Below are positions 51,588-56,214 of a stretch of DNA of 56,214 nucleotides, piece after piece. Origin of the DNA: Candidatus Latescibacterota bacterium (lineage in GTDB: Bacteria; Krumholzibacteriota; Krumholzibacteriia; Krumholzibacteriales; Krumholzibacteriaceae); contig JAHOYU010000116.1 in NCBI GenBank assembly GCA_019038625.1, positions 1 through 56,214 on the forward strand. The letters are read 5' to 3'. Every line of letters begins with the position of its first letter. The stretch's first letter is position 1. The notes beneath the pieces are model-generated. The model did no database searches and was not told the DNA's origin. It saw only the letters and a program-made list of their open reading frames with translations. Position numbers and translations under genes: made by a program.

Positions 51588-53279
51588 CTTATTATCGTCA
51601 GGCAGAACAGGGGTGACGAAGAGAGTCTTCTCTCTCTGGCAGCTTGCTGTTCCCGGCCTCGATTTTCTGGGCTTGCGGACATATCGTTTTTCGGTGTAGA
51701 TCACAGGTACAGTAGATGAGTTTCTTCCCTTGCTGAAATAAGCGGCGACCGAGGCAGCGATCTCGATGAGTCTTCGGGGAGTCGAGTTGTCGGCACCGGC
51801 AAGGAGGACATGGGATCCGGGGAGTCCCTGCGCGTGAAACCAGAGGTCGGAAGGTGAGGCGAACCTGTGGGTGAGAGTATCGTTCTCACGGTCATTACGT
51901 CCGACGTACACCGTATGTTTCTCGTCGAGCCTGAAACTTCTGAAGGGAGGTTTTCTGTCCCCGCTGTTTTTGAGATCTTTTCTTTCGCCCGGCGGTGCCG
52001 GCAACAGGGCAAGAAGATTATCCAGTGTCATCGATTTTTCGATTCTCTCGAGCCCCTTCTCTGCTTCCGACAGATTCCGCCTGATGGCTACTCGCCTGTT
52101 TCGAATGACCAACAGGCCCTTTTCGCCTTTTCTCGCTTTTTTAAAATATGAGCGTATGTTCCTGTCAGGGTCGAGAGCGGGATCGAGACTGATGGTGATC
52201 TCTGACTCGCCGGAATAATCTTTCACCGTGATACTGTCCATCCCTCTTCTTAAAAGATGGTGGTATGTGGTAAGGAGGTTGCCGAACTGCCTCATTTCCT
52301 CGAACTTCGATGCTGATTTGAGGTCGGCATCGAGATTGGACAGGAGTTTTCTGGTTTTCCTTACATCCTGCCTGACCGGTTTTGATACGGTCCTTCGCAG
52401 GTAGGCAGTATAGTCCGGCATCATTCTTTCTTTCGTCATGATGTCGAGAGCCTGCAGAAGATCGGATGATGTCCCTGGCCTGGCTTCGAAAGGCAGATCG
52501 ACAGGATAAAGATGGCAGGTATCGCTGCCTGGCGACCCGGGAAAATCGAATATTCTCCAAGAGAACTGTTTCTTGTCCAGATGCCCCGATATTTTTCCAA
52601 GCTCAGCCCACAGCAAATCCGGGTCGCCGGGAAATGAAGATATTAACATCTCCGCTACGGCCGGATCGATGCCGGCAATATAGTCGATGAGGACTCTGGA
52701 AGGATTGCCGCCCGGACTTTTCGATGGCGTTTCTTCGGTTGCCGGCACAGGGGACCTATCCTCCAGCAAGGTTCCAAGGTTATCCGGTATCACCGGCGGC
52801 AGTGAAAGCAGGGAGTATAGTTTTTCTGGAGGAAGCTGATCCGGAGAGGACGGCAATCTTGATCGGGCCGCACCCGAAGTCATCACGGGCCTGTTTCCTT
52901 CGCCCCGGAAGATAGAAAAAGCCTTTCCTCCTGGAGACAGGTCGATCCGGAGGGTAAAAGCAATATCAGTTCCCCAGCTACCCTCTCCGGAAAGGGAGAA
53001 GAGGATCACCCTTTCCACTCCGAGTGGCCTGACGGATTCCACGCGCGTTCCCGCTGCCTGCGCGAAGGCTTCATCCAGGTATTTAGAGGGGATCAGGATA
53101 TCATTCGATATGGCGATCCCGGCTTCCCTGGCGAAGTGGAATATGTGGAGGTGCATCTCCCGATCCCCGTCCAGCGAGACTACCGTGCCACCCGGGAATC
53201 TCCGGATGGAACGTACGGGAGTCCCCGGCAGGATTTTTCCCAGTTCGATTCCCAGCGCGTATGCCGTCATTCCGTTCAT
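51570..53279 (-). CDS. rqcH: NFACT family ribosome rescue factor (RqcH/Rqc2-like)
   Basis: 569 residues from the ATG at 53279 (MNGMTAYALGIELGK), chosen because the promoter -10 box covers the ATG at 53291. NFACT-N domain about 1-200, coiled-coil helices about 270-420 (RQDVRKTRKLLSNLDADLKSA, EAEKGLERIEKSM), NFACT-R about 440-560 with VYVGRNDRENDTLTHRFA, DLWFHAQGLPGSHVLL and a basic tail. RqcH binds split 50S subunits carrying peptidyl-tRNA and adds Ala tails. Older annotations call it a fibronectin-binding protein. The last residues, KKRRL, are encoded by the terminator. Confidence 0.92.
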   Translation of the reverse strand: MNGMTAYALGIELGKILPGTPVRSIRRFPGGTVVSLDGDREMHLHIFHFAREAGIAISNDILIPSKYLDEAFAQAAGTRVESVRPLGVERVILFSLSGEGSWGTDIAFTLRIDLSPGGKAFSIFRGEGNRPVMTSGAARSRLPSSPDQLPPEKLYSLLSLPPVIPDNLGTLLEDRSPVPATEETPSKSPGGNPSRVLIDYIAGIDPAVAEMLISSFPGDPDLLWAELGKISGHLDKKQFSWRIFDFPGSPGSDTCHLYPVDLPFEARPGTSSDLLQALDIMTKERMMPDYTAYLRRTVSKPVRQDVRKTRKLLSNLDADLKSASKFEEMRQFGNLLTTYHHLLRRGMDSITVKDYSGESEITISLDPALDPDRNIRSYFKKARKGEKGLLVIRNRRVAIRRNLSEAEKGLERIEKSMTLDNLLALLPAPPGERKDLKNSGDRKPPFRSFRLDEKHTVYVGRNDRENDTLTHRFASPSDLWFHAQGLPGSHVLLAGADNSTPRRLIEIAASVAAYFSKGRNSSTVPVIYTEKRYVRKPRKSRPGTASCQREKTLFVTPVLPDDNKKKRRL

Positions 53280-53286
53280 CCGCGGT

Positions 53287-53315
53287 ATCATAATGTGAGG
53301 GGAGGCACATGTCAA
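53287..53315 (-). promoter_or_regulatory. Promoter giving a leaderless rqcH mRNA
   Basis: Minus strand TTGACA (53310-53315), 17-bp spacer, TATGAT (53287-53292), near consensus. The next ATG, at 53279, falls 7 bases after the -10 box, at the expected first base of the RNA. Confidence 0.72.
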
Positions 53316-53339
53316 CCCGGCATGGGAAGTTCCTTATCT

Positions 53340-53368
53340 TTGACAAAGTATGGTTTTACGTTTAAGAT
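53340..53368 (+). promoter_or_regulatory. Sigma70-type promoter of the yicC operon
   Basis: TTGACA (53340-53345), 17-bp spacer, TAAGAT (53363-53368). Start near 53375, leader about 38 nt. It is back to back with the rqcH promoter, with 24 bp between the two -35 boxes. Confidence 0.68.
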
Positions 53369-53412
53369 GGGGCGACCAGATGATAATTACAGATTCTCGA
53401 AGAGGGAGAAGA

Positions 53413-54291
53413 ATGATGGTGACCAGCATGACTGGTTTTGGAAAAGGTTCTGCGAAGATCGGTGACGGTGAGGTGATAGTCGAGATCCGGACGGTAAATC
53501 ACCGGTATATGGATTTTTCGATAAGGACACCTAGGCTGCTGAACGGATTCGATAATGATATTGAGAAAATACTCAGGAAGAAACTCAGGCGCGGACATGT
53601 CTATGTGACAGTGGCTTTTGACAAGGACTTCGAGGCCGGGAATTTCGCGATCAACAGAGAGTTTCTTAAGAGCGCCTATGGCGAGCTTTCCTCTTTCGCG
53701 AAAAAGGAGGGTATCCCGGGGAAGGTGGATATAAATTCGCTGCTGGCTCTTCCCGAGGCGTTCACCAGCAGGGCAGGTTCTATACCGGTCAAGAAAATGA
53801 AGGGTGCTGTGAACAGGGCCGTAGGCGAGGCGCTCGATAGATGTGCGGAAATGCGGAGCAGGGAGGCCCTCGCGCTCAAGGCCGATCTCGAAAAACACAT
53901 CGCTGCAATCGTGAAGCTTACAGTCGGGATCGAGAAGAAAGCGCCAGGTGCGTTGAAGAAGTCCCTTGCGAGAGTCCGCGAGAGGCTCGAGCAGCTTCTC
54001 GGGAGTATGGGGCTCGACGAGAGCCGGTGGGGTGTGGAGGCTGCGCTATTGGCCGACAAGGCGGATTTCTCCGAGGAACTGGTCAGGTTGAAAAGTCATC
54101 TTGAGCAGTTCTCCGGAATCCTCGAAAAGGGGGGGGAAGTATCGAAGAAGCTCACTTTCCTGCTTCAGGAGATACATCGGGAAGCGACTACGATGGGCAA
54201 CAAGGCCACAGATAGTGTGATAATAAGGGATTGTATCTCGATAAAGGGAAAAATCGAAAAGGTCAGGGAGCAGGTGCAGAACCTGGAATGA
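53413..54291 (+). CDS. yicC: YicC/YloC family endoribonuclease
   Basis: 292 residues from the ATG at 53413 (GGGAG upstream). Family start MTSMTGFGKG is seen as MMVTSMTGFGKGS, then VEIRTVNHRYMDFSIRTPR and the C-terminal block FLLQEIHREATTMGNKATD. YicC-family members have been shown to act as endoribonucleases. First gene of the yicC-remA-gmk-rpoZ-coaBC run, which is a common bacterial order. Confidence 0.95.
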   Translation: MMVTSMTGFGKGSAKIGDGEVIVEIRTVNHRYMDFSIRTPRLLNGFDNDIEKILRKKLRRGHVYVTVAFDKDFEAGNFAINREFLKSAYGELSSFAKKEGIPGKVDINSLLALPEAFTSRAGSIPVKKMKGAVNRAVGEALDRCAEMRSREALALKADLEKHIAAIVKLTVGIEKKAPGALKKSLARVRERLEQLLGSMGLDESRWGVEAALLADKADFSEELVRLKSHLEQFSGILEKGGEVSKKLTFLLQEIHREATTMGNKATDSVIIRDCISIKGKIEKVREQVQNLE

Positions 54292-54355
54292 TTCGTCCGG
54301 CCCGGGCGTATCCGTTGCGTGAGTGGCTGCGTTGTGCGGGCTTTCCGGAGGAAAT

Positions 54356-54604
54356 ATGCTGCTGAACATAGGATTTGGAAATGTTGTGGCGAGAGACAAG
54401 GTAGTGGCGATAATAAACTCGGATTCTGCGCCAATGCGGCGGTTCAGGGAAGAAGCCGGTCAGACCGGCAGGCTTGTCGACGCGACACAGGGGCGAAAGA
54501 CGAGGACGATCCTCGTTACCGCGTCGGGTCACGTGATCCTGTCGGCGATCGCCGTTGAGACGATCACCCAGAGATGGAACGAAGGCAGGACGAGTGAGGG
54601 GTGA
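54356..54604 (+). CDS. remA: RemA family (DUF370) regulator
   Basis: 82 residues from the ATG at 54356, with GGAGGAAAT upstream. [29 protein letters not shown] and [26 protein letters not shown] match RemA throughout. In Bacillus, RemA is a DNA-binding activator of matrix genes; in most phyla it is uncharacterised and adjacent to gmk, as here. Confidence 0.93.
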   Translation: MLLNIGFGNVVARDKVVAIINSDSAPMRRFREEAGQTGRLVDATQGRKTRTILVTASGHVILSAIAVETITQRWNEGRTSEG

Positions 54605-54628
54605 GTTGAAATAGGTGAAACAGGACCA

Positions 54629-55186
54629 ATGATAATCGTGATATCGGGCCCTTCCGGGGTCGGGAAATCGACGGTCGTCTCCAGATTACTCGAGACGATG
54701 GAGGGGATAGAGGCCTCGATCTCTGTCACCACGAGAAGTATTCGCGGTGATGAGGAAGATGGAGTCGAGTATTTCTTTACCAGTCGCGGAGATTTCGCGA
54801 AGATCAGAGACGAGGGACAACTTCTGGAATGGGCTGAGGTGCACGGCAATCTCTATGGTACTTCGGAGAAATTTGTCGATGAGCGCCTTGCGGAAGGGAT
54901 GAGTGTCCTGCTTGAGATCGACGTGCAGGGTGGTACGAAAGTAAAGGTGAGAAAACCGGAATCGCTGCTTATATTCATCATGCCTCCGTCGTTCGAAGAA
55001 CTTGAGAAAAGGCTTCGGGGCCGGGATACCGACGGCGATGAGGTAATCAGGCAGAGGCTGGCAAACGCAAGGCGTGAAATGGAATACAGCTCAAAATATG
55101 ATTACCGGGTCGTCAACGGTGACCTTGATAAATGTGTCGGAGAGATAAGGGAAATAATCACTTCAGGACGTGTGGCGGGTCGATAG
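54629..55186 (+). CDS. gmk: Guanylate kinase
   Basis: 185 residues. P-loop SGPSGVGKS (6-14), GMP-binding SVTTRSIRGDEEDGVEYFF, LEWAEVHGNLYGTS, and EIDVQGGTKVK. It converts GMP to GDP with ATP. Standard size; AGGA stands 4 bases before the ATG. Confidence 0.97.
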   Translation: MIIVISGPSGVGKSTVVSRLLETMEGIEASISVTTRSIRGDEEDGVEYFFTSRGDFAKIRDEGQLLEWAEVHGNLYGTSEKFVDERLAEGMSVLLEIDVQGGTKVKVRKPESLLIFIMPPSFEELEKRLRGRDTDGDEVIRQRLANARREMEYSSKYDYRVVNGDLDKCVGEIREIITSGRVAGR

Positions 55187-55234
55187 CCGACTTTTGCTGT
55201 TCTTCGGTCTGGAAGCCGTCACTGTACATTAGGG

Positions 55235-55263
55235 TTGATAATATGGCCTGAATGTATTAAATA
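55235..55263 (+). promoter_or_regulatory. Possible internal promoter before rpoZ
   Basis: TTGATA (55235-55240), 17-bp spacer, TAAATA (55258-55263), in the 188-bp gap between gmk and rpoZ. The gap has no gene and no clear terminator. Confidence 0.35.
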
Positions 55264-55374
55264 TATAAGTTCCCGCTGCAATGGCGGCCCGTGTCAGGGC
55301 AGAGGCCAGCAGACTACCGGGGAAGTGCCCGGATGCGGTTCCCGGGGAGGAGTGCAATAACATGAGAGGTAGAT

Positions 55375-55581
55375 ATGCAGAGTAAGGCAATGGAAGACAT
55401 CCTGGCTCAGGTTGAGAACAGGTACGAAGCGATCAGGGTCCTCGCAAAGGAAGCCAGAAGAGTCAATACGATCATCAAGATGTCTCCGGAGGAGATCGAG
55501 GAAAAGCCTACCACTATCGCCATCAATCGCATGATCGAAGGGAAAGTGAAGTATTACTATGAAGAGCCGGAGGCGGAGTAA
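55375..55581 (+). CDS. rpoZ: RNA polymerase omega subunit
   Basis: 68 residues. ENRYEAIRVLAKEARRVN is the omega signature, with KPTTIAINRMIEGKVKY near the end. GAGAGGTAG lies before the ATG. It overlaps the next gene by 23 bp. Its short length fits the family outside Proteobacteria. Confidence 0.92.
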   Translation: MQSKAMEDILAQVENRYEAIRVLAKEARRVNTIIKMSPEEIEEKPTTIAINRMIEGKVKYYYEEPEAE

Positions 55582-56214
55582 AGACAGTAAGGTCGCCTTC
55601 GACGGCAGGAAGATACTTCTCGTAGTGACCGGCGGGATATCCGCGTACAAATCCGCCTATCTGGTCAGGATGATGAAGAGGTCCGGAGCACAGGTCCGGG
55701 TCGTTATGACAGCCGCAGCAACGAGATTCGTGACACCACTTACCTTCGAAGTCCTTTCAGGCAATCCCGTACAGACAGACATCTTCGCCCGGAGAGAAAT
55801 TCCTGCAGTGGAACATATCGAGCTTGCCACATGGCCCGACCGGGTCGTCGTGGCACCCGCGACGGCCGATTTTATAGGCAGCGTGGCATCGGGGATGGCA
55901 GGAGACCTTCCTCGTGCTGTCGTGTGCGCCACCGCCGCGCCTGTATATATGGCACCCGCGATGAATGATGGTATGTGGGCCAATACGGCAGTGAAAAGGA
56001 ATATAGATATTCTTGAAAAGGACGGGCGCCACATCATAGCGCCTGGAACGGGTGATCTGGCATGCGGGACTTCTGGCAGTGGACGTATGGCGGAGCCTGA
56101 AGAGATAATGGCTGTGATCGAGAGATCGTTCGAGCCGGGGCCACTAGAGGGAATCCGGTTCCTCGTGACGGCGGGACGGACCATTGAGGAGATCGATCCG
56201 GTAAGATATATATC
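55559..56214 (+). CDS. coaBC: Bifunctional phosphopantothenoylcysteine decarboxylase / synthetase (3' partial)
   Basis: The frame opens with an ATG inside rpoZ and runs off the window; 218 codons are visible. CoaC (flavin decarboxylase) part: ILLVVTGGISAYKSAYLVR, VEHIELATWPD with the active-site His, VVAPATADFIG, MAPAMNDGMW (PxMNxxMW) and LACGTSGSGRMAEPEE. The CoaB part begins at FLVTAGRTIEEIDPVRYI and is cut. Together they turn phosphopantothenate and cysteine to phosphopantetheine for CoA. Confidence 0.95.
   Translation, partial: MKSRRRSKDSKVAFDGRKILLVVTGGISAYKSAYLVRMMKRSGAQVRVVMTAAATRFVTPLTFEVLSGNPVQTDIFARREIPAVEHIELATWPDRVVVAPATADFIGSVASGMAGDLPRAVVCATAAPVYMAPAMNDGMWANTAVKRNIDILEKDGRHIIAPGTGDLACGTSGSGRMAEPEEIMAVIERSFEPGPLEGIRFLVTAGRTIEEIDPVRYI

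Noticed and set aside
51483-51719. 78-codon plus-strand open frame starting with GTG in the small-RNA region
   Set aside because: It runs through a perfect terminator and into the rqcH gene, and has no ribosome site at proper spacing.

Overview
The window reads as chromosome of a Gram-negative, probably uncultured bacterium of the FCB superphylum neighbourhood (Krumholzibacteriota/Eisenbacteria/Latescibacteria-like). Reasons: a secreted protein ends in a YPNPFNP...GVYFYRMKTG type C-terminal sorting/FlgD-like domain, DUF4159 and DUF4175-like genes sit together, and SecDF, RemA, zinc-type L31 and a SelB factor are present. No phage, IS element, CRISPR array, rRNA or tRNA was seen. The phylum is an inference from protein style only.

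Layout. 1-6.3 kb: 3' end of a secreted protein, a 16-unit surface-repeat protein, a C_GCAxxG_C_C protein, a hybrid sensor kinase with a periplasmic solute-binding sensor, and a zinc-ribbon protein. 6.4-10.0 kb: secD-secF-DUF456. 10.1-23.0 kb: a close-packed six-gene envelope operon behind a sigma54-type -24/-12 promoter: NTF2-like secreted protein, giant NtrY-like kinase, DUF4159, DUF4175-like coiled-coil protein, TPR protein, amidotransferase-like exported protein. 23.1-29.4 kb: a zinc-ribbon protein, a CPBP protease (minus strand), then HAD-nnr-thiL-histidine phosphatase-tsaD. 29.7-38.2 kb: a second sigma54-type promoter, then five signalling genes (REC-GGDEF, soluble kinase, two kinase-GAF-HD-GYP fusions, single REC). 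38.2-43.1 kb: priA, TPR lipoprotein, rho. 43.2-50.7 kb: rpmE-DUF1385-prfA-prmC-murA-selB-ispG. 50.9-51.6 kb: a small secreted protein and a candidate small RNA behind a third sigma54-type promoter. 51.6-56.2 kb: rqcH (minus) divergent from yicC-remA-gmk-rpoZ-coaBC (cut by the window end).

Two regulatory themes stand out. Housekeeping promoters are easy to see, usually TTGACA or close to it, 16-17 bp, then TA-rich -10; in three cases (priA, rqcH, CPBP gene) the -10 box lies so close to the only sensible ATG that the mRNA should be leaderless. Separately, three near-consensus sigma54 sites (GG-N10-GC, each followed by TTGCG) precede exactly the non-housekeeping units: the NtrY/DUF4159/DUF4175 operon, the c-di-GMP-type signalling operon, and a gene-less stretch that ends in a strong intrinsic terminator. 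This sigma54 set, including the possible sRNA, is the best candidate for an undescribed system here. No sigma54 activator is encoded in the window, so the link is inferred from DNA motifs.
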